Of a DNA stretch of 64,000 bases, positions 1-8,036 are shown piece after piece. Position 1 is the first letter of the stretch. Every line of letters starts with the position of its first letter. The position numbers and the translations under genes were made by a program. Source of the stretch: Deinococcus sp. QL22 (GTDB lineage Bacteria > Deinococcota > Deinococci > Deinococcales > Deinococcaceae); contig NZ_CP097152.1 in assembly GCF_023370075.1 (NCBI RefSeq), forward strand, positions 248,001 to 312,000. Reading direction: 5' to 3'. The notes under the pieces were generated by a model, which saw nothing but the letters and a program-made list of their open reading frames with translations, did no database searches and was not told where the DNA came from.

Positions 1-1041
1 GGTTCCTCTGACCCGGAGTTCGAGATGCAGATGCGGGCCGGTACTCAGGCCAGTGCTGCCGACCTCACCGATTTTTTGCCCGCGCTGAACCCGCTCGCCA
101 ATCCGAACCAGCAGCTTGCGCTGATGAAAATACAGGCTGGATACCCCCGCACCGTGGTCGATCACCACCAGACCACCCCGCACGGGAAATAGCTCAGCTA
201 ACACCACCGTTCCGTCATTCATGGCCGTCACAGGTGTGCCTGCGGGGGCCGGATAGTCTATGCCGTAGTGGTATTGAACGGGTCCGCCCGTTACATAGAT
301 CCGGGGTTGGCCGAAGGCGGTACTTTGCCCCTGCACCTTCAGTGCGGGTTGAAAGGGCTTCGACCAGGCCTGAGGCGTTCGCCGGAGGTAGGTCTGCTCT
401 ACCACCGTGTCCTCTGCTTTGCGGGCGGAAGCTTCCAACTTGCTGCTGAGACTGGCCGGAAGATTCAGGCGTTGGATCGGCTGCGGAAGTGAGCTGATCT
501 TGACTGTTCCGCGAAGACGCTCTTCGCCCACCTGAATGTCATAGACGAGCGGTGTGCTTTTTCCGAGAACGACCCGCCCCAGCACCACAAACTCGTTTCC
601 AAAGGCGACCGGCTGCAGCGCCTCGCCCGGCAGCTGGACGTCTTCGCCCTCTTCGCTCAGAAACCGTACGGTGGCTTGAGCGGCACGCGGTCCACCCAGC
701 CTCAGGACAAACGCCTCCCCCACCTCCAGCGTGGCAGGAGCCACGACCGTCAGGCCCACCAATTGCTCGGTCTGGGGAGTGGCCGGCGTCTGAACAGGCA
801 CTTCTCCAGGAAACTGGAGGGCCTGTCCGACTTCAAGGGCGGTGCTGGTCAGGCGGTTGAGCCGCATCAGTTCCGCCACGGTCGTTCCCTGAGCCCGCGC
901 CAGGCTGTACAGGGTATCGCCCGGCTTTACCGTGTAGGCGCTGGCCCCACTGCTCAGCAAGGCCAGCACCAGGAGGGTGGCCTGCCGAAACTGGAGGAAG
1001 GGGCGGCGGCCTTGAGTCCGGTGCGCCGCGCTGGTCTGCAT
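1..1041 (-). CDS. LysM + M23 peptidase, partial (3' end outside window)
   Basis: Secreted cell-wall hydrolase related to its divergent neighbour at 1197. The frame is open from an ATG at 1041 to the window edge (347 codons). It begins with a basic stretch and a hydrophobic signal (LLVLALLSSGASA), then a LysM motif (YTVKPGDTLYSLARAQGTT), a beta-rich middle, and an M23/LytM core with YHYGIDYPAPAGTPV (His and Asp zinc ligands) and PHLHLEL (HxH). LysM binds peptidoglycan and M23 enzymes cut its peptide cross-links. An alternative ATG lies at 1077. The family call is strong; the exact substrate is not known. Confidence 0.88.
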   Translation of the reverse strand, partial: MQTSAAHRTQGRRPFLQFRQATLLVLALLSSGASAYTVKPGDTLYSLARAQGTTVAELMRLNRLTSTALEVGQALQFPGEVPVQTPATPQTEQLVGLTVVAPATLEVGEAFVLRLGGPRAAQATVRFLSEEGEDVQLPGEALQPVAFGNEFVVLGRVVLGKSTPLVYDIQVGEERLRGTVKISSLPQPIQRLNLPASLSSKLEASARKAEDTVVEQTYLRRTPQAWSKPFQPALKVQGQSTAFGQPRIYVTGGPVQYHYGIDYPAPAGTPVTAMNDGTVVLAELFPVRGGLVVIDHGAGVSSLYFHQRKLLVRIGERVQRGQKIGEVGSTGLSTGPHLHLELRVRGT

Positions 1042-1196
1042 TGAGGGGCTGGTTGGGGGGCGGGGGGTCTGAATCATGGGGTTCCTGTGATCATGGCTAG
1101 ATTCTGCTTGAAAACGCCGCCTAACACTGGGCAAGCCGGGGTGGTCGCTGGCCAAGAGGTTCCACCTTCCCCAGTCTGATCGGGCATAGTGCGGCT

Positions 1197-2210
1197 ATGA
1201 ATGTTCCTGTGGCTCTGCTCGCGGTTCTCCTGTCCTGGGGTTCAGGCACGTACACCGTCAAGCCCGGCGACACCCTGTATTCCATTGCCCAAACGCAGGG
1301 CACCACCGTTTCTGAGTTAACGGGACTCAACCGCCTTCAGAGTCCTGCCCTCCAGGTCGGCCAGATCCTGCAACTCTCTTCAGCTGCTCCTGCTGTGCAG
1401 CAGATGGCGGGCGTCACCGTGACGGCTCCAACTCAAGTTCGTATGGGTGACGCATTCGTGTTGCGCCTCTCGGGATCCCGGGTGCAGGAGGCGACCGTGC
1501 GGTTTCCAAGCGAGGTGGGTGAAGATGTTCGCCTGCCGAACGAGGTGCTGAAGCCGGTCAGTTCCGCCGGAGGGGCACTCGTGTTCGGACGGGTGGTGTT
1601 GGGCAAGTCGACGCCCGTCGTGTACGAGATTCGCGTGGGACAGGACGTGATCCGGGGTTCCATTCCGGTCACGGACCAAAGACAAGCCACACAGCATTTG
1701 AACCTGCCCTCAAGTATCAGCAGCAGAATGCAGGATCCGGCCCGCAAAGCCGAGGAGGAGGCCGTCGAACGGGCCTACACCCTGCGAACGGCCCAACAGT
1801 GGAATCAACCGTTCCAGGTCGCGCTCTCGACCCGGCTGACGGCGAGCGCATTTGGTCAACCCCGCACCTATACCGCCGGCAGTCCCGTTGTGTACCACTA
1901 CGGCGAGGATTACCTCGCCAAAGCTGGGACACCCGTCCGTGCCGTCAATGCCGGCGTCGTCGTCGTCGCCGGCAACTACCCGGTTCGCGGCGGCCTCGTG
2001 ATCATTGATCACGGCCTGGGGGTCACCAGCCTGTACTTCCACCAGCGCCGCGTGCTGGTGCGCGTGGGCCAGACGGTGAGCCGGGGGCAGCAGCTCGGAG
2101 AAGTGGGTTCCGAGGGTGTCAGCAACGCTCCCCATTTGCACTTGGAACTGCGGGTGCGCGGAGAGGCCACCCGTCCCGCACAGTGGATGAACCGGATCTG
2201 GCCACAGTAA
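1197..2210 (+). CDS. LysM + M23 family peptidase
   Basis: 337 residues, a paralogue of the gene at 1-1041 and transcribed away from it across a 155-bp spacer. A short signal peptide (MNVPVALLAVLLSWGSG) leads straight into LysM (TYTVKPGDTLYSIAQTQGTT). The C-terminal third is M23: VYHYGEDYLAKAGTPV supplies the first His and Asp ligands and PHLHLELRVRG the HxH. The family role is peptidoglycan endopeptidase or daughter-cell separation; the substrate is inferred from the fold. Both paralogues share the linker architecture, so they probably arose by an inverted duplication. Confidence 0.9.
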   Translation: MNVPVALLAVLLSWGSGTYTVKPGDTLYSIAQTQGTTVSELTGLNRLQSPALQVGQILQLSSAAPAVQQMAGVTVTAPTQVRMGDAFVLRLSGSRVQEATVRFPSEVGEDVRLPNEVLKPVSSAGGALVFGRVVLGKSTPVVYEIRVGQDVIRGSIPVTDQRQATQHLNLPSSISSRMQDPARKAEEEAVERAYTLRTAQQWNQPFQVALSTRLTASAFGQPRTYTAGSPVVYHYGEDYLAKAGTPVRAVNAGVVVVAGNYPVRGGLVIIDHGLGVTSLYFHQRRVLVRVGQTVSRGQQLGEVGSEGVSNAPHLHLELRVRGEATRPAQWMNRIWPQ

Positions 2211-2303
2211 CCCCGAGAAGAATGGGGTAACCAGGGTGCCTGGAGCCCGTGCACTTCCGGACGCCGTCCTGAAAGGTGATCTTGCTGGCCACCGTAACGT
2301 TGT

Positions 2304-2591
2304 TCAGGGGGCTTGTGGTACCCACCAGTCACCGGCGGCACACTCCGCCGTCAGCGCTGGCAGACACCACGGCGCGTGAGTCCGACACATCAGCTCGACC
2401 TGCAGGCCTTCAATGCGCAGATCCCGCGCAGCGGCCCGCACGTCGCCGCCGCGCTCACCGACTTTGCTCAGCACTTCGGCGAAATTAACGGCACTGATCA
2501 CGGCGTCATTCTGGAGGGCCGCGTCCACTTGATCTGCGCCCGGTTCCTGCCGAAGCCAAGCGATGATGGCGCTGGCATCCAGAATGATCAC
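2304..2591 (-). pseudogene. VapC-like PIN toxin with disrupted C-terminus
   Basis: The N-terminus MIILDASAIIAWLRQEPGA and the later NFAEVLSK are typical of PIN-domain endoribonucleases (first Asp, then the conserved Glu). After about residue 68 the reading frame no longer matches: the expected GLSLGDRACL-type C-terminal motif is replaced by Cys/Trp-rich sequence, and a shifted frame gives only a vague match. The start overlaps the upstream antitoxin stop in ATGA style. A frameshifted, probably inactive toxin is the best reading. Confidence 0.6.
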
Positions 2592-2824
2592 TCGCCTCCT
2601 TCACGTCGCGCAGCCTCACGGCGGTCTTGCAAGAACTCCTCTGTCAGATTCACGTCTTCGGGGGCAAGTTGGGCGCCGAGGGCGAAGAGGCGTGACCGCG
2701 CTTCGCCTTTTTGTTCCATCACAATGCGTTCCCCATCCACATACAGCACAAACTCGCTACCTTTAGGAACATTGAGGCGTTCACGCACTTGGACAGGCAC
2801 AACAACGCGACCTTGGGCGTTCAT
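2588..2824 (-). CDS. AbrB/MazE-type antitoxin (VapB-like)
   Basis: A 78-residue swapped-hairpin DNA-binding antitoxin: MNAQGRVVVPVQVRERLNV is the SpoVT-AbrB signature, followed by an acidic, Arg-rich tail for toxin binding. ATG at 2824 is in frame. Just upstream, ATG ACG GCC AAA GTT GCG CAT would read MTAKLRMNAQG if one A were missing, so the natural start may have been lost to a 1-bp insertion. It precedes and overlaps the PIN gene at 2304. Confidence 0.72.
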   Translation of the reverse strand: MNAQGRVVVPVQVRERLNVPKGSEFVLYVDGERIVMEQKGEARSRLFALGAQLAPEDVNLTEEFLQDRREAARREGGE

Positions 2825-2918
2825 GCGCAACTTTGGCCGTCATGGTGTCAGGGCACCAAAAAGTATGTCAGACCTTTTCCAGATCTGTCATTCGAAGCTC
2901 CTCTTTCTGGTAAGCAAG

Positions 2919-2937
2919 TCTCACCAAAAGGGTGAGA
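2919..2937. promoter_or_regulatory. Inverted repeat between divergent toxin-antitoxin operons
   Basis: TCTCACC and GGTGAGA arms (7 bp) are separated by AAAAG between the divergent antitoxin genes starting at 2824 and 2987. AbrB-type antitoxins usually autoregulate by binding such repeats in their own promoters. The operator role is inferred from position. Confidence 0.35.
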
Positions 2938-2986
2938 AAAGCGGTGGGAGTGAGTGTTGCTTGTGCCCTGTCTGTTAAAATCAGGC

Positions 2987-3250
2987 ATGACTGTGATGCT
3001 CTCCTATCATCTAAAATTACAGGCACAGGGACGCCTTGTGGTACCTACGGATGTTCGTGCCGAACTTGGCTTAAAAGAGGGCGATGAGGTCATCCTCCTG
3101 AAAGAGAGCAATGGGTACCGCCTGACCAGTCGCTCTCTATTGGCGGCAGCGCTGCTTGGCTCCCTGCAGAAGACAGGCGCTCCCGAGCTTGACCTCACGG
3201 CGGAACTGCTCTCCGACCGGCAGGCCGAGGCGGCACAGAAGGGTTGGTAA
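2987..3250 (+). CDS. AbrB/MazE-type antitoxin (VapB-like)
   Basis: 87 residues. HLKLQAQGRLVVPTDVRAELGLKEGDEVILL is the SpoVT-AbrB fold; the acidic tail LDLTAELLSDRQAEAAQKGW resembles the tail of the antitoxin at 2588, so the two modules are paralogous. ATG at 2987 is chosen because the fold begins soon after it; ATG 2996 is possible. The stop is 3 bp before the PIN toxin start, as in a two-gene operon. Confidence 0.82.
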   Translation: MTVMLSYHLKLQAQGRLVVPTDVRAELGLKEGDEVILLKESNGYRLTSRSLLAAALLGSLQKTGAPELDLTAELLSDRQAEAAQKGW

Positions 3251-3253
3251 GGG

Positions 3254-3646
3254 GTGCTTCTGGATGCCAGTGCCCTGATGGCCTATCTGCTGGACGAGGA
3301 CGGGGGAGAGCAGAGTCTGCAGGTGATCGCCAGCCGACCGTGTTTCGTCAGCAGCGTGACGCTCACCGAGTTGGAGGGCAAACTGGTCGGACGTGGGGCC
3401 TTTACTCCGCAACAGGTGCAGGCCGCGCTTGATCCGCTGCTGTCTCTGGTCTCTGAACTCCCCTTTGATGCCCAGTGCCGTCCCCGAGCCGCGTTTTATT
3501 ACGCCCGCAAGAGTCCGTATGGACTGAGCCTCGGCGACGCGGCCTGTTTGGGCACGGCGGACGCGTTGGGGCATGACGTCCTGACCGCTGAACGAGGCTG
3601 GGCCACCATTCCAGACCTGCCGTTTCAAGTGCACCTGATCCGGTGA
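3254..3646 (+). CDS. PIN-domain toxin (VapC family)
   Basis: 130 residues with the full set of PIN markers: LLDASALMAYLLDEDGG (first Asp), TLTELEGKL (Glu), and YGLSLGDAACLGTADALG (the two C-terminal Asp), ending in a short basic tail. VapC toxins are Mg-dependent ribonucleases usually acting on tRNA or rRNA, neutralised by the antitoxin encoded just upstream. The start is GTG at 3254. Unlike the copy at 2304, this one looks intact. Confidence 0.85.
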   Translation: MLLDASALMAYLLDEDGGEQSLQVIASRPCFVSSVTLTELEGKLVGRGAFTPQQVQAALDPLLSLVSELPFDAQCRPRAAFYYARKSPYGLSLGDAACLGTADALGHDVLTAERGWATIPDLPFQVHLIR

Positions 3647-3695
3647 GGCAGCCTCAAGAACCCTGGCGGATCAGAGACCTTGGGTAGGGGGAGAG

Positions 3696-4145
3696 ATGAC
3701 GCTGGAACTGTAGCGGCAGGAAACTCTGGCCCCTTCCCGCGCTTGGGTGGCCCTCGCCCCGAAGAGCGGAGGCGACGGGCCGTGGCTGCTGTCACCGAAG
3801 GCGACACCGCCACGCTGCTCGACCTCCTCGAAGCCCATTTTGTCCGGACGCACGGCCACGTCAGTCCTGAAACCTTGCGCAAATACCGGCTGGGTGCCCG
3901 CACTTGGCTGAGCTATGCCCAAGCGAACGCGGTCGAGGTCTTGCATCCGGAAGCCGAAGACACCGACCTGTGGGTGCGGGCCATGGAGACTGCCGGGAAA
4001 TCCCCCGCCTCTGTCGGCGTCCTGCTCGCCGGAGCACGCGCCCTCTACGCTGCCCTCCGTTGGAGCCGGGCCACCAAAGACACGCCGTTTACCGACACCA
4101 AGCCGAAAAAAGATAGGCGGCGCCCTTGGGATGAGCGCCAACCCT
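3696..4145 (+). pseudogene. Tyrosine recombinase/integrase, N-terminal fragment
   Basis: The sequence around 3770-4135 encodes an integrase N-terminal core-binding domain (LLDLLEAHFVRTHGHVSPETLRKYRLG ... SVGVLLAGARALYAALRW). The likely original ATG at 3696 is followed five codons later by an in-frame TAG where Tyr would fit, then a 1-bp frameshift near 3755, so the 5' end is dead. The catalytic domain (R-H-R-Y) is missing because the gene runs into an IS6 scrap near 4150. Confidence 0.65.
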
Positions 4146-4149
4146 ATCC

Positions 4150-4240
4150 AGAGTGGTGTATCAAGTTCAGTTCCCTATTTGCGGAAGAACTGCATGACCG
4201 GGAACCGGGGCGGGGTTCCCGGTCATGCAGTTTGATGACC
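4150..4240 (+). mobile_element. IS6-family transposase scrap
   Basis: The frame reads WCIKFSSLFAEELHDREPGRGSR, matching the first catalytic region of the IS6-type transposases at 14140-14900 and 54752-55400 in this window. Only about 30 codons survive. The scrap ends within a perfect inverted repeat (4188-4232) and separates the broken integrase from the 3' end of the binding-protein gene. Confidence 0.7.
4188..4232. repeat. 19-bp perfect inverted repeat with 7-nt loop
   Basis: Arm AACTGCATGACCGGGAACC (4188-4206) is mirrored exactly at 4214-4232. The two other IS6 copies here carry a shorter palindrome at the same codons (HREPxRGSRW). In this copy the outer arm bases differ from the other copies but still pair with each other, and the transposase reading ends here. 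Confidence 0.85.
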
Positions 4241-4299
4241 TGCCCGCTCTTGCAGCTTCACTGTGTTGGTTTTTTCATTGCTTCTCCCCATTGCTTCGC

Positions 4300-5070
4300 T
4301 CAGGGCTTTGGGCAACGAACATCCTGTCCAAAGTATTTGACGCTGAGCTTGGCATAGGTTCCGTCTGCCATCAGGGTCGCCAGGGCTTTGTTGACCGCGC
4401 TGAGCAACTCGGGATTGTTTTTGTCCATCGCCATGCCGATGCGTTCAGGAAATACGATGTCGCCCAGTTGCAATTTGCCGGGCAGTACCTTGCTGGCATC
4501 GATGGCGTTGAAGCGGTCGAGCACCATCGCATCGGCGCGGTTGTTCAGCACGGCGTTGATTTGGTCGTTGGTGGTCGAAAACGTCTTGACGCCTGCAATG
4601 CCAGGCAGCTTTTGAACGTAGCCCAGATAGGTGGTGTTGACGCCCATGGTGACCACCTTGCCTCTCAGGTCTGCCAAGGTGCGGGGTCCGCCGGGCCGGG
4701 CGACCAGCACGCCGCCGCTGCAATAGTGCGGCGCTGAGAAATCCACCGCTTTGAGCCGCTCGGGGGTGATGCCGTGGGAGGCGATCACCAGGTCGTAGCG
4801 GTTGCGGTTCAGCCCCAGCAGCAGGCTTTCAAACACCACCGTTGTCCACACCGGCTTCAGGTTCAGCTGACGGGCCAGCGCATTGCCCAGCTCCACCTCA
4901 AAGCCAGTCAAGGTCTTGTTTTTGTAAAAATTGAAGGGAGGATAGTTGCCCTCGGTGGCGAGCCGCAGCACCCCCGATGTTTTGATCTGCGACAGGGAAG
5001 ACGCCTGGGCAGGAAGCGTAGCACTCGCAAGGGACACGACCAGCAGGGCATACATCCGGGACTGGGACAT
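4300..5070 (-). CDS. Amino-acid-type ABC transporter substrate-binding protein
   Basis: 256 residues, family 3 solute-binding protein: signal peptide (MSQSRMYALLVVSLASATLPAQA), then GVLRLATEGNYPPFNFY and FEVELGNALARQL, typical of polar amino-acid binders. ATG at 5070 has a strong AAGGAG 7 bp upstream. It follows the FrlD-like kinase by 28 bp, so it is probably the last gene of the Amadori operon and binds a fructosyl amino acid; that ligand is inferred from context. No permease or ATPase is nearby, so the rest of the transporter was lost or lies elsewhere. Confidence 0.85.
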   Translation of the reverse strand: MSQSRMYALLVVSLASATLPAQASSLSQIKTSGVLRLATEGNYPPFNFYKNKTLTGFEVELGNALARQLNLKPVWTTVVFESLLLGLNRNRYDLVIASHGITPERLKAVDFSAPHYCSGGVLVARPGGPRTLADLRGKVVTMGVNTTYLGYVQKLPGIAGVKTFSTTNDQINAVLNNRADAMVLDRFNAIDASKVLPGKLQLGDIVFPERIGMAMDKNNPELLSAVNKALATLMADGTYAKLSVKYFGQDVRCPKP

Positions 5071-5098
5071 TCTGTTCTCCTTAGAAGGGGCTGAGCTG

Positions 5099-5935
5099 TT
5101 AAAGGGGCGTGGACTGAAGAAGGTGAGCAGGAAAGGGCGCGCCGTGCCCAAACGCTCCGGGGGTAGCGCAGTTGCGGGCGGCTTCTTGGGCACCGGCGTT
5201 CAGCGCCGCTGGGATGTCCTGATGCTCGGCCCACTGCTGCAAAAAGGCGGCAATAAAGGCGTCACCAGCCCCGAGGGTGTCGGTCACCTGCGCCGGAAGA
5301 CTGGGCTGGAAGTAGAGTTCCCCGCCACTCAAGGCCAATGAACCCTCCGCACCACGGGTCACCACTACCACCCGCGCCCCGTGCTCCGCCGCCGCTGTGG
5401 CCAGAGCCTGCGCCGCTTCCAGCGAACCTTCGCCCGCCGATAAGAAAGCCACGTCCAGCAGGGGGCAGACCTGAATCAGAAGCTCTGGAGTCCATTCCGA
5501 CGAAAAATCGTAGGACAGCACTGGCGCGGCCTGCCGAATCTGGGGCAGCACTTCATCTAAGGCGCTGTAAATGCTGGTATGCACCAGGTCGTGGCGGGCA
5601 ATGAAGCTGAGGTCCTGATCGTCGAGAGTCCACTGGCCCTGCACGCCGGGGTCACTGCCCACAAAATGACGGTCGCCGCCTCGGTGCTCGATTTTGGACC
5701 AGGAGGTCAGGCCCTCTATCTGGCGGCAGTGCGTGATATCCACGCCCTCGGCCCTCAGGGCCCCCAGAATCAGGTGGCCCGCCGGATCTGTGCCGACACA
5801 GCCCATGTAGCTGGAAGGGTGGCCCAGCCGCGCGCTGAGCGCTGCGGCGTTCACCGCGTTTCCACCGGGGTACATGGTCGCGCTGCTCAGGTACAGGTCA
5901 GCGGTATTGTCCCCCATTCCGAGCAAGCGGGCCAT
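5099..5935 (-). CDS. frlD: PfkB-family sugar kinase, FrlD-like (fructosyl-amino-acid 6-kinase)
   Basis: 278 residues. PfkB/ribokinase signatures are present: GGNAVNAAALSARLG near the N-terminus and DTLGAGDAFIAAFLQQW (catalytic Asp in GAGD) near the C-terminus. ATG at 5933-5935 lies one base after the stop of the FrlB-like gene, so the two are translationally coupled. Placement directly behind a FrlB homologue points to phosphorylation of fructoselysine or a related Amadori product at C6. Substrate choice among amino acids cannot be read from the sequence. Confidence 0.75.
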   Translation of the reverse strand: MARLLGMGDNTADLYLSSATMYPGGNAVNAAALSARLGHPSSYMGCVGTDPAGHLILGALRAEGVDITHCRQIEGLTSWSKIEHRGGDRHFVGSDPGVQGQWTLDDQDLSFIARHDLVHTSIYSALDEVLPQIRQAAPVLSYDFSSEWTPELLIQVCPLLDVAFLSAGEGSLEAAQALATAAAEHGARVVVVTRGAEGSLALSGGELYFQPSLPAQVTDTLGAGDAFIAAFLQQWAEHQDIPAALNAGAQEAARNCATPGAFGHGAPFPAHLLQSTPL

Positions 5936-5936
5936 C

Positions 5937-6977
5937 TCAGTACTCCGTGATCCACATGTAGCGCCGGGTGTCCAGAGATTGCTGGCGCTCGGCGGCAAGG
6001 TGTTCTGCAAAGCGGTTCAGGGCAGCCTGAAGGGCGTACGGGGCCAGAAGCGCCCGAACCTCGGGAGCCACGCCCGTCATGGGCAGGTCGCGGGAATCGT
6101 AGGCCATCACGTGGCTGGTGTATTTCTGGCAAAAGGCCAACGCCCGCTCGGCCAGAGGGCGGCTGGGGTCTTCTCCAAGCAGCACGAAGACGGGGGTGTG
6201 TTCATCCAGAATCTCAAAGGGACCGTGGAACCATTCGGCGGCCTCAAAAGGAACGCTATGCACCCACTGCATTTCCATCAGCATGCAGACGCCGAACACG
6301 TAGGCAGTGGCAAACACCGGCCCCGACGCCAGATGATAAAAGGTCTGGTTTGTGCGGTACGTCTGGGCGTCGATCCGGCCCCGCGCGTCACTGAGTTCCG
6401 CCGATTCCACCAGCACGCCGGGCAGGGCGTCCAGCGAACGCATCAGCGGTTCATAGAGGGCGTACCCGTGCCGTCCATCCAGCAGCCCGGCCACCAGCCC
6501 CTGCAACACGATATACACCCCGGTATGGGCCTGCTCGGTTTCTCCCATCAGGAGCAGATGCTGTGCGCCCTGTGACAGGGGTTTGTCTGCGGTACTGGTG
6601 ACCACCACGGTGCGGCAGATCTGGCCCCTCAGAAACTGTGCCGCCTGAACCGTTTCCTGCGTGGTGCCCGATTTGGAAGCCAGGACTACCAGGGTGCGTT
6701 CGTCCAACTTGGGCTGCAAGGCCAGAAATTCTGCTGGAAAGTAGCGCTTCACCACCAAGTCGGTCTGGGCCTGGTCAAGCCAGTACTCCAGGCTGAGCAT
6801 GACGCGGTTGGGCGCACCGCAGGCCACAAAATAGATGCGGTCGATCTGATGGGCCAGCTCACGGCCCAGTGCAGCCGCCTCGTCTTTGGCCCGCAGCGCC
6901 CCTTGCAGGCTGCTGACAATCAGATCGCGGTCGATGGCGGCGGCAACAACGGACGGGACAGTCTCGGGGGTCAGCAT
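5937..6977 (-). CDS. frlB: SIS-domain deglycase, FrlB-like
   Basis: 346 residues with two SIS folds: IDRIYFVACGAPNRVMLSLEYWL, LVVLASKSGTTQETVQAAQFL, then FEAAEWFHGPFEILDE and the C-terminus RRYMWITEY. These positions match FrlB, which splits fructoselysine-6-phosphate into glucose-6-phosphate and lysine, better than GlmS. ATG at 6977 is preceded by AAGGAG. The gene is first in an operon behind a 16-bp operator and followed by the kinase at 1-bp distance. Confidence 0.8.
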   Translation of the reverse strand: MLTPETVPSVVAAAIDRDLIVSSLQGALRAKDEAAALGRELAHQIDRIYFVACGAPNRVMLSLEYWLDQAQTDLVVKRYFPAEFLALQPKLDERTLVVLASKSGTTQETVQAAQFLRGQICRTVVVTSTADKPLSQGAQHLLLMGETEQAHTGVYIVLQGLVAGLLDGRHGYALYEPLMRSLDALPGVLVESAELSDARGRIDAQTYRTNQTFYHLASGPVFATAYVFGVCMLMEMQWVHSVPFEAAEWFHGPFEILDEHTPVFVLLGEDPSRPLAERALAFCQKYTSHVMAYDSRDLPMTGVAPEVRALLAPYALQAALNRFAEHLAAERQQSLDTRRYMWITEY

Positions 6978-6993
6978 ACAGCTCCTTGGTCTA

Positions 6994-7009
6994 CTTGGTA
7001 TATACCAAG
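6994..7009. promoter_or_regulatory. Perfect 16-bp operator palindrome upstream of frlB
   Basis: CTTGGTATATACCAAG is a perfect dyad 17 bp before the frlB start, between frlB and the GntR/UTRA gene on the same strand. HutC-type regulators such as NagR/YvoA bind dyads of the form GGT-(n)-ACC, so this is very likely the regulator's operator. Binding would block transcription of frlB-frlD-binding protein until the inducing Amadori phosphate appears. Confidence 0.75.
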
Positions 7010-7060
7010 CATACGCTGGACTGTTTGGGTTCGTCAAGGCTTCCGGTCAAGAGCCTGCGT

Positions 7061-7825
7061 TCAGGGCTCCTGTGCCACGACGGCGCGGCCCTCGCCGATG
7101 TTGAACACCACCAACTGTGGGTGATTGACCGATTTAAGGTATTCAAACGGCTGGCCTGAGGTGTCCTGCACCACCGAGCGGTACAGCAAAACGGCGTGGT
7201 TGGGGGCCAGATTGAGGGCTTCGGCCTCAGGCGGAGTGGCGAACGAGACCCCGATCACGCTTTCCCCCAGCGCGGCGGCGATTCCGTAGCGCTCTTCAAG
7301 GATCTGATACAGCGATCCGCCTTCCAGCAGGTCTTCGGCGGCCAGGCCCGGAACCCGCGCCGCCGACAGATAACTCGTTTCCAGACAAAAGGGCACGCCG
7401 TCCACGAGGCGCAGGCGGCGGATGACCACCACGGGGCTGCCGGGAACGAGGTGCAATTTGGACGCCACATTGGCCGGAGCCGCGGTTCGTAGGAATTCCA
7501 GCAACTTGCCTCCGGCCCGCCCCCCTGTGGCCGCCACCATCTGCGTGATGCTGTGAAGGTGAGCGTGATTAAGCAGTCGCCGGACTTTGGGCGTGCTGAC
7601 CCGCGTGCCGGTCGTGCTGTCCCGCTCCAGCAGCCCCTGTTTGACCAGGTTGTCGACCGCCCGGCGCACTGTCATGCGGCTGACGCTGAGAGTCTGGGCC
7701 AGTTCTCGCTCCGAGGGCACCTTGTCGCCGGGCTGGTACTCGCGGCTTCCGAGCATTTCCTGAAGACGCTGCTGAACCTGCAGGTAGCGGCGTGGCGTTA
7801 AGTCGTCCGTCATTTCCTCTATCAT
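7061..7825 (-). CDS. frlR: GntR/HutC-family transcriptional regulator (UTRA domain)
   Basis: 254 residues. The winged HTH covers roughly residues 10-75 (PGDKVPSERELAQTLSVSRMTVRRAVDNLVKQGLL), followed by a UTRA ligand domain (SPVVVIRRLRLVDGVPFCLETSYL ... PFEYLKSVNH). ATG 7825 or 7813 are both possible. It lies immediately upstream of frlB on the same strand; its operator is probably the dyad at 6994. The symbol is given by analogy with frl loci, not by sequence identity. Confidence 0.82.
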   Translation of the reverse strand: MIEEMTDDLTPRRYLQVQQRLQEMLGSREYQPGDKVPSERELAQTLSVSRMTVRRAVDNLVKQGLLERDSTTGTRVSTPKVRRLLNHAHLHSITQMVAATGGRAGGKLLEFLRTAAPANVASKLHLVPGSPVVVIRRLRLVDGVPFCLETSYLSAARVPGLAAEDLLEGGSLYQILEERYGIAAALGESVIGVSFATPPEAEALNLAPNHAVLLYRSVVQDTSGQPFEYLKSVNHPQLVVFNIGEGRAVVAQEP

Positions 7826-7891
7826 GCCGTCTTTCGGAACCCAGCTGGGCCACACAGACGGATCTGGCCTCTGGGATAAGCCCAGTCTCAG

Positions 7892-8036
7892 CTACCCAGA
7901 ACGGGATGGTTCCTCCAGCGCCTGAAGATCGGCTGGCGTGAGCTGGATGCTGAGGGCCGCCACGGCATCTTCGAGGTGCGGCATCTTGCTGGCTCCCACG
8001 ATGGGCGCGGTGACGCACTTTTTAATCACCGCGAAT
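7892..8036 (-). pseudogene. Aldo/keto reductase, C-terminal remnant
   Basis: The minus strand reads KCVTAPIVGASKMPHLEDAVAALSIQLTPADLQALEEPSRSG then TAG at 7892. This is the C-terminus of an aldo/keto reductase, including the GASKxxHLEDAV NADP-binding helix. Everything upstream is cut off at the start of the IS982 remnant at 8037. Confidence 0.72.
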
